A stretch of 64,000 nucleotides of DNA, from contig NZ_JAJOZB010000001.1 of the NCBI RefSeq assembly GCF_023701745.1, positions 6,113,501 through 6,177,500 on the forward strand. The letters run 5' to 3'. A program made the position numbers and the translations under genes. This document shows, piece by piece, positions 1-7,789 of the stretch. The stretch is from Streptomyces sp. RKAG293. GTDB taxonomy: Bacteria; Actinomycetota; Actinomycetes; Streptomycetales; Streptomycetaceae. Each line of letters begins with the position of its first letter. Position 1 is the stretch's first letter. The notes under the pieces were generated by a model. The model saw nothing but the letters and a program-made list of their open reading frames with translations. It did not search any database and was not told where the DNA came from.

Positions 1-157
1 CGGTGCCCCAGTCGGACGATTTGGCGTAGGTCGCGGTGGCGGACGCGGCCGCGCTCGCCTGGGTGGCCAGACCGACGATCGCGGCCAGCGGGAGCAGCAG
101 CGCGGTGGCGACCGCGGCTGATCTGCGCCGGAAGAGCTGTGCGGTTCCTGTTCTCAA
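1..157 (-). CDS. chiC: Secreted chitinase, N-terminal part (signal peptide and start of CBM2)
   Basis: Only the first 52 codons are inside the window; the gene runs off the left edge. Reading the minus strand from a TTG at 155-157, the product begins with a basic stretch (RRR) and a hydrophobic core (VATALLLPLAAIVGLA) ending in an Ala-X-Ala cleavage site (QASA), so it is exported. The mature start (ATATYAKSSDWGTG) looks like the first strand of a family 2 carbohydrate-binding module. A GAGGAG ribosome site lies 5 nt before the TTG. Two chitinase-type promoter repeats lie upstream and the neighbouring genes look like chiR/chiS, which in Streptomyces accompany chiC. The catalytic domain is not visible, so the chitinase call rests on context. 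Confidence 0.66.
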   Translation of the reverse strand, partial: MRTGTAQLFRRRSAAVATALLLPLAAIVGLATQASAAASATATYAKSSDWGT

Positions 158-291
158 GGGTGCTCCTCGAGGTTGGGGGGAAGGGGGGAACCTGCGCCGC
201 CCGGAGAGCACGCCCGACAGTCATTCCGACGGTGGATCATCGCGTGATTGTCATGGTCCGCTCACCATCTGTTGTGTGGGTGAGCGTAGAA

Positions 292-324
292 AGGTCTGGA
301 CCATAGGTCAAGAGGTCTGGACCA
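292..324 (-). promoter_or_regulatory. Pair of chitinase-type 12-bp direct repeats
   Basis: The 12-mer TGGTCCAGACCT occurs twice on the minus strand, at 292-303 and 313-324, 21 bp apart, which is two helical turns. This is the classic direct-repeat pair of Streptomyces chitinase promoters and also resembles the DasR responsive element. It sits 135 bp upstream of the chitinase start. The second copy overlaps the last codons of the response regulator gene. Likely role: chitin/N-acetylglucosamine control of the chitinase gene. Confidence 0.8.
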
Positions 325-958
325 TACCCAACTCCTGTGCCAGTACCGCCGCTTGGACCCGGCTGCGCATCTCCAGCTTCCCCAGGATCCGGCTGACGTG
401 CGTCTTCGTCGTCGCCTCAGCCATCTCCAGCCGCACCGCGATCTCGGCGTTCGACTGCCCGCTGCCGAGACACGCCAGCACCTCGCGCTCGCGCGGGGTC
501 AGTACGTCCAGAACGGCGGGGTCGGCGGACCGCTTCACCGGCTGCCCGGCGAACGCTTCGATGAGCCGCCGGGTGACCGCCGGGGCGATCATCCCGTCGC
601 CGCGCGCCACCAGCCGCACCCCCTCCAGCAGCCGCTCCGCGTCGGTGTCCTTGAGCAGGAAGCCGGCGGCGCCCGCGCGCAGCGCTCCGAAGACGTACTC
701 GTCCAGGTCGAAGGTGGTCAGCACCAGGACGTCCGCGAGCTGCTCGGCGACCACCCGCCGGGTCGCCTCGACACCGTCGAGACGTGGCATCTGGATGTCC
801 ATCAGCACCACGTCAGGCCGCAGTTCGCGGGCCAGCAGCACCGCTTCCTCGCCGTCGGCCGCCTCGCCGACCACCTCGATGTCGGGGGCGGAGCGCAGGA
901 TCATCACCAGCCCGGCGCGCACGGCACTCTGGTCCTCGGCCACCACCACACGGATCAT
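308..958 (-). CDS. chiR: NarL/LuxR-family response regulator, ChiR-like
   Basis: A 216-residue two-domain response regulator. The receiver domain occupies about residues 1-120, with acidic pocket E8/D9, phospho-acceptor D54 (VLMDIQMP), switch T81/T82 and K103. A LuxR-type helix-turn-helix (LTPREREVL to VAAVLA-like end) fills about residues 148-205. The start at 958 is chosen because MIRVVVAEDQ is the standard family beginning and its ATG overlaps the kinase stop codon by 4 bp (ATGA), so the two are translationally coupled. The next gene downstream is the chitinase gene with paired promoter repeats, the arrangement known for chiS-chiR-chiC in Streptomyces. Control of the chitinase gene is inferred from that arrangement. 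Confidence 0.88.
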   Translation of the reverse strand: MIRVVVAEDQSAVRAGLVMILRSAPDIEVVGEAADGEEAVLLARELRPDVVLMDIQMPRLDGVEATRRVVAEQLADVLVLTTFDLDEYVFGALRAGAAGFLLKDTDAERLLEGVRLVARGDGMIAPAVTRRLIEAFAGQPVKRSADPAVLDVLTPREREVLACLGSGQSNAEIAVRLEMAEATTKTHVSRILGKLEMRSRVQAAVLAQELGMVQTS

Positions 959-2166
959 CCGGCTCTTCCCCCGCAGTCGACGGGCAGTACCGCCCGCACC
1001 CGCCACACCTTGCCGTCACCGTCAGCGGCCTGCTCCAGGCCCGCCTCGAAGGAGCCGCCGAGCAGCTCCGCCCGCTCCCGCATACCGATCAGCCCCGAAC
1101 CGGACCCGGGCGCGCGCGGACCGTCCCGGTCGCCGAACGGGCTGCTGACGGTGCCGGTGAGGGCCTGTTCGTCCTGCTCCAGCACGACCAGGACCTCGCC
1201 GGGCGCCGCGTGCTTGAGCGCGTTGGTCAGCGACTCCTGCACGATCCGGTACGCCGCCAGCTCGACGGGAGTCGACAGCGGGGGAGCGTCGTGCGGGCGG
1301 TCGTCCCGCAGCGCGAACGTCTGGCCGCTCTCGGCGCCGCCGGCGCGGGCGTGCCCCAGCAGCGCGTCCAGCGCCTTCAGCGTGGGCGCGGCGGCCGGCG
1401 CCGCGTCCCCCTCGGTGTCCCGGAGCAGCCCGATCAGCCGGCGCATCTCGGACAGCCCCTGGACGCTGTTCTCCCGGATCACCCCGAGCGCGTCACGGGC
1501 CGGGCCCTCGCGCTTGTCGATCGACAGCGCGGCCGTGGAGTGGATGGCGATCGCGGAGAGGTGGTTGGCGACCATGTCGTGCAGCTCCCGCGCCATCCGG
1601 GCGCGCTCCGCCGTCACCGCCTGCTGCCGGTCCAGCTCGGCCAGCAGCGTCGTCTGCTCGGCCTGCAGCGTCGCCGCGTCCGCGGTGTCGCGGTGCTGCC
1701 GGACGATGATCCCGCTCCAGGCCGGGGCCACCGAGATCAGTGCGCAGATCAGGCCGCCGGACAGCGCCTGCGCGTTGCGCTGGGTCAGCGCCAGGGTGAT
1801 GGTGATCGCCGTCGTCATGACGATGCTCACGGCGGGCACCGACCGGGTCATCCGCTTCGGGCCGTACAGCACGGCCGCGTAGACGATGTCGGTGAACATC
1901 AGCACCGTGACCAGCAGGGACCCCAGGATCATGTCGGCGGTCAGGGCCACCACACCGGTGATGATCGCCACGGCCGGCGCGGTACGGCGCAGCAGCTCGC
2001 ACCCCGCCATGAGCGTCAGCGGCAACAGCGTTCCGTAGGGCGGGATCACATGCCCCCGGCCCGAATGCGTGAAGAGGCCGAACGACCACATCACCAGCCC
2101 GCCGAGCAGCCCGGCGACGGCGATCCGCACATCGGTCCGGTGCGGGCGGGGGAGGGCGAGCGGCAT
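955..2166 (-). CDS. chiS: NarL-type sensor histidine kinase, ChiS-like
   Basis: A 403-residue membrane kinase. The N-terminal half (about residues 14-155) carries five to six hydrophobic segments with only short loops, so it probably senses within or at the membrane. A HisKA_3 dimerisation helix follows, with phospho-accepting H196 in ARELHDMV. The HATPase domain has the N box (QESLTNALKHA) and a glycine-rich GSGLIGMRER stretch typical of NarL-type kinases. It is the first gene of a two-gene operon with the response regulator. The partnership is clear from the 4-bp overlap. The chitin-related role is inferred from position beside the chitinase gene. Confidence 0.86.
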   Translation of the reverse strand: MPLALPRPHRTDVRIAVAGLLGGLVMWSFGLFTHSGRGHVIPPYGTLLPLTLMAGCELLRRTAPAVAIITGVVALTADMILGSLLVTVLMFTDIVYAAVLYGPKRMTRSVPAVSIVMTTAITITLALTQRNAQALSGGLICALISVAPAWSGIIVRQHRDTADAATLQAEQTTLLAELDRQQAVTAERARMARELHDMVANHLSAIAIHSTAALSIDKREGPARDALGVIRENSVQGLSEMRRLIGLLRDTEGDAAPAAAPTLKALDALLGHARAGGAESGQTFALRDDRPHDAPPLSTPVELAAYRIVQESLTNALKHAAPGEVLVVLEQDEQALTGTVSSPFGDRDGPRAPGSGSGLIGMRERAELLGGSFEAGLEQAADGDGKVWRVRAVLPVDCGGRAG

Positions 2167-2320
2167 GCGTCCATCACAGCACGCCGCGGGGGGTCCGGGC
2201 GTCGTCTGCCGGTCGTAGGCCGGTACATCGAAGGATGCAGACGCGGATCGTCAGGCGCGACGACGCAACCGGGCGGGACGCCCGCGAGGCTGGAGGAAAC
2301 CGAGGGAGAGGTATCAGGCA

Positions 2321-2872
2321 ATGATCATCACCGTGATCGTCGCGTGCGAGATCGGCTTCTGGCTGGTGCTGGCCGCCGGGCTCGTCCTGCGCTACCCGTT
2401 GCGGCGGCCCAAGGCCGGTGCGGTGGTCCTGGCCTGCGTGCCGCTGGTGGACGTGGTGCTGCTCGCCGCCACCGTCCTTGACCTGCGCGCGGGCGCCACC
2501 GCCGACGGGAAGCACGGGCTGGCCGCCGCCTACATCGGCTTCTCCATCGCCTACGGCCACTCCATGGTGCGGTGGGCCGACGGCCACTTCGCCCACCGCT
2601 TCGCCGGCGGACCGAAGCCGGCCGGAGCGCCGAAGTACGGCAGGGCACGCGCCGTCCACGAGTGGCGGATGCTCGCCCGCACCGCGCTCGCGGCGGTCAT
2701 CGCCGTGGTGCTGCTGCAGGCGGCCGAATGGGCGGTCGGCGACGCGGACCGGACGGACGCGCTGACACAGTGGCAACTGCGGATGGCGATGATCACCGGC
2801 ATCAACCTGGTCATCGCCGCCGGCTACACGATCTGGCCGAAGCGCGAGCCGGCCGCCGTCCGGCGGGCCTGA
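2321..2872 (+). CDS. Conserved membrane protein, function unknown
   Basis: A 183-residue protein with about five hydrophobic segments: residues 3-22, 32-50, 65-82, 115-132 and 155-172. The central cytoplasmic loop is basic and holds the conserved-looking GHSMVRWADGHFAHRF. I recognise no catalytic motif and cannot assign a family. It is divergent from chiS and convergent with the adenosyltransferase gene. A GAGAGG ribosome site lies upstream of the ATG. Confidence 0.8.
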   Translation: MIITVIVACEIGFWLVLAAGLVLRYPLRRPKAGAVVLACVPLVDVVLLAATVLDLRAGATADGKHGLAAAYIGFSIAYGHSMVRWADGHFAHRFAGGPKPAGAPKYGRARAVHEWRMLARTALAAVIAVVLLQAAEWAVGDADRTDALTQWQLRMAMITGINLVIAAGYTIWPKREPAAVRRA

Positions 2873-2911
2873 GCGCTACCGGACGGCCCGTCCTTCGGGA
2901 AGCGGCGCCCG

Positions 2912-3484
2912 TCAGCGCTCGCCGCCCGGCACCCACAGCACGTCGCCGAGCTCCTTGTTGGCCGTCCGCGCCAGGATGAACAGCAGGTCCGACAGCCGGT
3001 TGAGGTACGTCGCGGTGAGCGGGTTCATGATCTCGCCGTACTGCTCCAGCGCCACCCACGTCGAGCGCTCCGCGCGCCGGACCACCGTGCAGGCGGCGTG
3101 CAGCAGGGCCGCCCCCGCGGTCCCGCCGGGCAGGATGAAGCTGCGGAGCTTCTCCAGCTCCTCCAGGAAGCGGTCGCAGTCGCCCTCCAGCTTGTCGATG
3201 TACGACTGCTCGACGCGCAGCGGCGGGTACTTGGGGTCCTCGGCCACCGGCGTGGCGAGGTCCGCACCGACATCGAAGAGATCGTTCTGCACTCGGGTGA
3301 GGACCGCGGAGACCTCCGCCGGGAGCGAGCCCAGCGCGATGGCCACCCCGATGGCGGCGTTCGCCTCGTTGGTGTCCGCGTAGGCCGAGATTCGCACGTC
3401 GGTCTTGGCGGTGCGGCTCATGTCGCCGAGGGCGGTCGTGCCGGTGTCCCCGGTGCGGGTGTAGATGCGCGTCAGATTGACCAT
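2912..3484 (-). CDS. Cob(I)yrinic acid a,c-diamide adenosyltransferase (PduO-type)
   Basis: A 190-residue enzyme that transfers the 5'-deoxyadenosyl group of ATP to cob(I)alamin to make adenosylcobalamin. The N-terminal ATP-binding signature TRTGDTGTT is at residues 9-17, and the trimer-forming helices carry RVQNDLFDVGADLATP and PLTATYLNRLSDLLFILAR. The start at 3484 (MVNLTRIYTRTGD) is the normal family start; an in-frame start six codons upstream is less likely. Two adenosylcobalamin-linked functions are in the same window (isobutyryl-CoA mutase at 36.7 kb and meaB at 21.5 kb), so it probably supplies their cofactor, but it is not in an operon with them. Confidence 0.93.
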   Translation of the reverse strand: MVNLTRIYTRTGDTGTTALGDMSRTAKTDVRISAYADTNEANAAIGVAIALGSLPAEVSAVLTRVQNDLFDVGADLATPVAEDPKYPPLRVEQSYIDKLEGDCDRFLEELEKLRSFILPGGTAGAALLHAACTVVRRAERSTWVALEQYGEIMNPLTATYLNRLSDLLFILARTANKELGDVLWVPGGER

Positions 3485-3591
3485 ACGGCCGAGCGTAGTC
3501 ACGCACCGGCCCTGGTGAAGACCCGTGTGCCCACCGTCACGGACACCGGTCGGACCTGGTAGCCGGTCAGATCGCCTGGCTGCAGAACACG

Positions 3592-3732
3592 GTGATGCGC
3601 GGCATCGGCCGCGCGATGGCCGACGGCGGCGAGCCCAACGAGGTCTCGCGGGCGGTCCTGGTCAAACTGGACGCCATGGAAGCCCTGCTGAGCGACGAGA
3701 TCCTCAACTATGCGACGAAAGACACAGAGTGA
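3592..3732 (+). pseudogene. Short reading-frame remnant, unknown
   Basis: A 46-codon frame starting GTG-ATG and ending TGA shows coding-like composition (RAMADGGEPNEVSRAVLVKL). It continues upstream as QIAWLQNTV before dissolving into frames with stops. There is no ribosome site before the GTG. It could be the 3' remnant of a lost gene or a very small real gene. I do not recognise the sequence. Confidence 0.3.
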
Positions 3733-3812
3733 CCCGCCTCTCTTCCTACTGCGCGGGGGTGTGAGCGGGCGCTAAGGTCCGGCCAGAATCCCCGAACGTA
3801 AAGGTGTGTGTC

Positions 3813-4661
3813 GTGGCGAAGAAGCTCGCCGTCATCGGAGCCGGTCTCATGGGCTCCGGCATCGCTCAGGTATCGGCGGCAGCCGGTTACGACGTGGTGC
3901 TGCGTGACGTCACGGACGAGGCGCTCGCCCGCGGTCTGGGCGGCATCCAGGCCTCGTACGGGAAGTTCGTCGCCAAGGGGAAGATGACCGCCGAGGACGC
4001 CGAGGCGGCGCTCGCCCGGATCACCACCACCACCGAGCTGGAAGCCGTCGCCGACGCCGACATCGTCGTCGAGGCGGTGTTCGAGAAGATCGAGGTCAAG
4101 CAGGAGATCTTCCGGGCGCTCGACAAGATCGCCCGACAGGACGCCATCCTCGCCTCCAACACCTCCGCCATCCCGATCACCAAGATCGCGGCGGTCACGG
4201 AGCGCCCGGAGCGCGTCGTCGGCACCCACTTCTTCTCGCCGGTACCGCTGATGCAGCTGTGCGAACTCGTGCGCGGCTACAAGACCAGTGACGAGACGCT
4301 GGCCGCCGCCAAGGCCTTCGCCGAGGAGATCGGCAAGACCTGCATCGTCGTCAACCGCGACGTGGCGGGCTTCGTCACCACCCGGCTGATCTCGGCGCTC
4401 GTCGTCGAGGCGGCCAAGCTCTACGAGTCCGGGGTCGCGTCGGCCGAGGACATCGACATCGCCTGCAAGCTCGGCTTCGGCCACGCGATGGGTCCCCTGA
4501 CCACCGCGGACATGACCGGCGTCGACATCCTGCTGCACGCCACCGGCAACATCTACGCCGAGTCGCAGGACGAGAAGTTCGCCGCACCGGAGATCATGCG
4601 CCGCATGGTCGACGCCGGCGACCTGGGCCGGAAGAGCGGACAGGGCTTCTACACGTACTAA
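3813..4661 (+). CDS. 3-hydroxybutyryl-CoA dehydrogenase
   Basis: A 282-residue NAD(P)-dependent dehydrogenase of the HBD family, interconverting 3-hydroxybutyryl-CoA and acetoacetyl-CoA in the cytoplasm. The Rossmann fingerprint GAGLMG is at residues 9-14, acidic D31 (LRDV) ends the second strand, ASNTSAIPIT precedes the catalytic HFFSPVPLMQLCEL, and the C-terminal domain ends GRKSGQGFYTY. The GTG at 3813 is chosen because an AAAGG ribosome site lies 9 nt before it; the in-frame GTG at 3804 would overlap that site. It probably works with the thiolase and mutase genes further along in acyl-CoA turnover or C4 precursor supply. Confidence 0.94.
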   Translation: MAKKLAVIGAGLMGSGIAQVSAAAGYDVVLRDVTDEALARGLGGIQASYGKFVAKGKMTAEDAEAALARITTTTELEAVADADIVVEAVFEKIEVKQEIFRALDKIARQDAILASNTSAIPITKIAAVTERPERVVGTHFFSPVPLMQLCELVRGYKTSDETLAAAKAFAEEIGKTCIVVNRDVAGFVTTRLISALVVEAAKLYESGVASAEDIDIACKLGFGHAMGPLTTADMTGVDILLHATGNIYAESQDEKFAAPEIMRRMVDAGDLGRKSGQGFYTY

Positions 4662-4666
4662 CCCTT

Positions 4667-4684
4667 TTCACTCCCAGGAGTGAA
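4667..4684 (+). terminator. Inverted repeat after the dehydrogenase gene
   Basis: TTCACTCC at 4667-4674 is followed after two bases by its exact complement GGAGTGAA at 4677-4684, six bases past the stop codon. It is a likely short terminator hairpin. There is no strong T-run. Confidence 0.5.
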
Positions 4685-4791
4685 TTCGGTATCGGTTCGC
4701 TCACAGACGGCAACGTTTATATGCGACGAACCGTCAGTTGTGGTGAGCCATCGCGGAACCCATCACACCATCACTCCACCGGGAGCGATTT

Positions 4792-5091
4792 ATGCATATC
4801 CAGGGCGACCATGCCGAGCTGGTCGTCGGAGGCCGTCTCGACGTCCGCAGCGCGGCGGACGCCCGTACCGTCCTGCACACCGCCGTGGACTCCGGTTGCG
4901 GCGATCTTGTGCTGGACCTGACAGCACTGGATTCGTGGGACGCCGCGGGCCTGGGCGTGATCATGGGAGCGCACCGAAGGGCGGGCCGGGTCAACCGACG
5001 GCTCGTGCTGCGGGGCGTTCCGCCACAGATGCAGCGGCTGCTCGTAGCCACACGACTGCACCGAATCCTGGCGATCGAGGCTGAAAGGTGA
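4792..5091 (+). CDS. STAS-domain anti-sigma antagonist-like protein lacking the phospho-serine
   Basis: A 99-residue single STAS domain protein. It has the usual order of strands and helices, with GGRLDVRSAADARTVL near residues 13-28 and the hallmark loop DAAGLGVIMG at residues 50-59. In anti-sigma factor antagonists this loop reads D-S-S-G-L-G, and the first serine is phosphorylated by a partner kinase. Here both serines are alanine (A51, A52), so kinase control by phosphorylation is not expected. A GGGAG ribosome site lies 7 nt before the ATG. The gene stands alone before the large P-loop protein gene. It could be a constitutively active antagonist or a STAS protein with another role. Confidence 0.85.
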   Translation: MHIQGDHAELVVGGRLDVRSAADARTVLHTAVDSGCGDLVLDLTALDSWDAAGLGVIMGAHRRAGRVNRRLVLRGVPPQMQRLLVATRLHRILAIEAER

Positions 5092-5262
5092 TGTAAGGGG
5101 AGCGCAACGCCCCTGCCCTTCGGCAATACTGTCCGGGGCTTTAGAGTTCGGTTTCCGGCCTGCCACACGGTGGGTCGAGGAGGGGAACCGGACCGGTCCG
5201 ACTAAGCGGACTACGGTGGTCCGACACGACCCCGTACGCGACGCATATGGGGGGCGGAAACA

Positions 5263-7704
5263 ATGGACCCACACTCCGGTCGACCAGACGATCTCGCGGC
5301 ACCAGAGCCCGAGACGGGTGCCGCCGACGAGACCATGGCGCTGGCGCGCATACCGCGCCCGCCGCGCGAGCCTGCCCCCGTCTTCGGCGGGGAGACCCTG
5401 TGGCCCGAAGGGGACCCGGGTCGCCCCGGCCCCGCCCGGGTCGTCCAGGTGGTCGCCGGCGACTTCCTGCTCACCATCAACCCGGTGGACGGCAGCGAGG
5501 TCGCGCAGTGCCCGCCGGAGGAGCGGCGCGCGCCCGCGCGCCGCACCCCGCAGGACCGGCTGCGGCAGGCCAAGGACCGCCGACCGCAGCTGCCCCCGGG
5601 CCCGCGGGCGCCCGAGCTGCCCCTGCTGGAGCGCGAAGAGGAACGGGAGCGGCTCGTCCGGCTGCTCGCCCGAGGCCGCTCGGTCCGGGTCACCGGCCCC
5701 TCCGGCGCCGGCCGCAGCTCGCTGCTGGACGTCGTCGCCGACGCCTGCGCCGACCTGGCGCCCGACGGGATACTGCGGCTGTCCGGCTACCGCCGCACCT
5801 CCGCCGACCTGCTGCAGGACCTCTTCGCCCTCGTCTACGAGGCCGACGGATACCGCCCCGACCGTCCGCGGCTCCTGGAGCTGCTCAGCGACGTCGGCGC
5901 GATCGTCGTCCTCGACGACCTGGAATTCGGCGGCACCGCGCTCGAAGAGCTGCTGAACGCCGTGCCGGAGTGCGCCTTTCTGATCACCGCGACCCCGGAC
6001 GTCGCCGCCCCCGCGCCCGACTCGCTGATCGAAGAGGTCTTCCTGCCCGGCCTCACCCGCGTCGCGTGCCTGGCCCTGCTGGAGCACGTCGTGGAGCGCC
6101 CGCTCGACGAGGAGGAGGCCGCCTGGGCAGCAGACCTCTGGTTCGAGTCCGAGGGTCTGCCGCTGCGCTTCTTCCAGGCCGGTGCGCTGCTGCGGCAGCG
6201 CGACGTCCTGCGCAACCCGATCGAGGCCGAGCAGGAGTGGGACGACTCCGTCTGGACCTCGGGCTCAGGGCCCGAGGACACCGGCCCGTTCGACGCCGAG
6301 CCCGCTGGCCGCATACCGCTGCCGTCGCTCGCCGAGAGCGCCGCGCCCGCCGAACTGCTCGCGTCCCGGCTGAGCGAGGCGGCCCAGCAGGCGCTGGACT
6401 TCGCCGTCGCGCTCGACGGCGAATGCCCGCACCCCTCGCACCTGCCCGCGCTCGTGGGCGACACCCACGGTGACGCCGCGCTCGGCGAGATAGCCGCCTG
6501 CGGCCTCGCCGTCCCCGTCGCCTCGCACTACCGGCTCGCCGCCGGGGTGCGTCAGCAGCTGTCCGTGGGACTCTCCACGGAGTCGGAGGACACCGCCCTC
6601 GCTCTCGCCGCGGCCCAGCACTACGCCTGGTGGGCGGGCCACCCCTCGGTCGCCCCGGAACGGGCCGCCACCGAGGCCGAGGCGATCCTCGCCGCGATGG
6701 CCGCCTGCCGCGACGCCGGACACCCCAGCAACGCCGTCCTCCTCGCCCGCACCGCGGCCCCCGCGTTCGCCGGCGCACTGCACTGGAGCGCCTGGGAGCG
6801 GGCGCTGCGGATCGGGCAGGAATCAGCCCGGCTGGCCGGCGAAGTGGCCGAAGAGGCGTACTTCCATCACGAGTTGGGCGTCCTGGCGCTCTGCACCGGC
6901 GGCCTCGACCGGGCCCGGGCCGAGCTGGAGGCTTCCATAGCCCTGCGCGGGGCGCTCGCCGACCGCCAGGGCACCCTGGTGGGCCGACGGACCCTCGCGC
7001 TCGTCAACGACCGTTCCAGCGGCTCCGTGGCGCTCACGCTGCCCGGCGCCGGCCTGGAGATACCCGGCGCGGGCCCGGACTCGCACCTCGCGGCGTCCGC
7101 CGCTCCCGGCCGCGATTCCTACGACCCGCCCGTCACGGTCATCAGCAAGCGGCTCACCGCGGGCGGCCTGCCGGCCCGCAGGACCGCACGGACCGTCTTC
7201 GGCAACTCCCGCCGCAACCTCCTCGCCGCGGGCGCGGGCGCCGCACTCGCGGCGATCATCGGCACCGTCGTCACGCTCGGCACCTCGGCGGGCAGCAGCG
7301 AGAACCGCAACGTGCCGAACAACGTGAAGCCCGTCGAGTCCGCCCAGCCGGACGACCAGAACGCAGGCCTCCCCGCCGACCAGCAGACGACGGACGGCAC
7401 CACCTCAACGAAACCGGGCACGCCGACGACGGGCACGGCGCCGACCACGCAGCCTGCGACCTCCGGCGGCGCGTCGTCGGTGCCGGGCAACGGCGGTCAG
7501 ACGTCCTCGACGCCGGGACACACGCCGTCGACCAAGCCGGGCACGACAGGCGGCGGCTCAGGCTCGCCGACGCACACGACCCCGCCGACGCATACGACAC
7601 CGCCACCCACCACGGATCCGCCGACGACGACTCCGCCGCCCACGACGACTCCGCCGCCCACCACGGATCCGCCGACGACCGGCGGCAACGGCACCACTCC
7701 GTAA
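5263..7704 (+). CDS. Membrane-anchored degenerate P-loop ATPase-like protein with Pro/Thr-rich tail
   Basis: An 813-residue protein with three parts. Residues 1-115 are Pro/Arg-rich and probably disordered. Residues 120-600 form an AAA/STAND-like region with Walker A GPSGAGRSS at 145-153 and Walker B AIVVLDDLEFGG near 213-224, followed by Ala/Leu-rich helices. One hydrophobic segment (about 652-674) follows, preceded by RTVFGNSRRN, then an outside tail of about 130 residues ending in PPTTDPPTTTPPPTT-type repeats. The invariant Walker A lysine is arginine (R151), so nucleotide hydrolysis is doubtful. The layout puts the P-loop domain inside and the tail in the wall. Function unknown; possibly a scaffold or regulator beside the STAS gene. 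Confidence 0.87.
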   Translation: MDPHSGRPDDLAAPEPETGAADETMALARIPRPPREPAPVFGGETLWPEGDPGRPGPARVVQVVAGDFLLTINPVDGSEVAQCPPEERRAPARRTPQDRLRQAKDRRPQLPPGPRAPELPLLEREEERERLVRLLARGRSVRVTGPSGAGRSSLLDVVADACADLAPDGILRLSGYRRTSADLLQDLFALVYEADGYRPDRPRLLELLSDVGAIVVLDDLEFGGTALEELLNAVPECAFLITATPDVAAPAPDSLIEEVFLPGLTRVACLALLEHVVERPLDEEEAAWAADLWFESEGLPLRFFQAGALLRQRDVLRNPIEAEQEWDDSVWTSGSGPEDTGPFDAEPAGRIPLPSLAESAAPAELLASRLSEAAQQALDFAVALDGECPHPSHLPALVGDTHGDAALGEIAACGLAVPVASHYRLAAGVRQQLSVGLSTESEDTALALAAAQHYAWWAGHPSVAPERAATEAEAILAAMAACRDAGHPSNAVLLARTAAPAFAGALHWSAWERALRIGQESARLAGEVAEEAYFHHELGVLALCTGGLDRARAELEASIALRGALADRQGTLVGRRTLALVNDRSSGSVALTLPGAGLEIPGAGPDSHLAASAAPGRDSYDPPVTVISKRLTAGGLPARRTARTVFGNSRRNLLAAGAGAALAAIIGTVVTLGTSAGSSENRNVPNNVKPVESAQPDDQNAGLPADQQTTDGTTSTKPGTPTTGTAPTTQPATSGGASSVPGNGGQTSSTPGHTPSTKPGTTGGGSGSPTHTTPPTHTTPPPTTDPPTTTPPPTTTPPPTTDPPTTGGNGTTP

Positions 7705-7710
7705 CGCGAA

Positions 7711-7745
7711 AGCCCCGGCCCGGTAGTAACTCCCAGGTCGGGGCT
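7711..7745 (+). terminator. Terminator hairpin between convergent genes
   Basis: AGCCCCG at 7711-7717 pairs with CGGGGCT at 7739-7745, a 7-bp stem with a 21-nt loop, just after the stop of the P-loop protein gene and facing nucS. No T-run is present, as is common in Streptomyces. Confidence 0.55.
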
Positions 7746-7789
7746 CAGCGCGCCTAGCGCGATCCGCTCGTGAGCGGAACGGCCTGCGA

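Noticed and set aside
7564..7700. Repeated ACGACTCCGCCG-like units that could suggest a repeat array or CRISPR
   Set aside because: They are in-frame codons for the Pro/Thr-rich tail of the P-loop protein and lack repeat-spacer structure.
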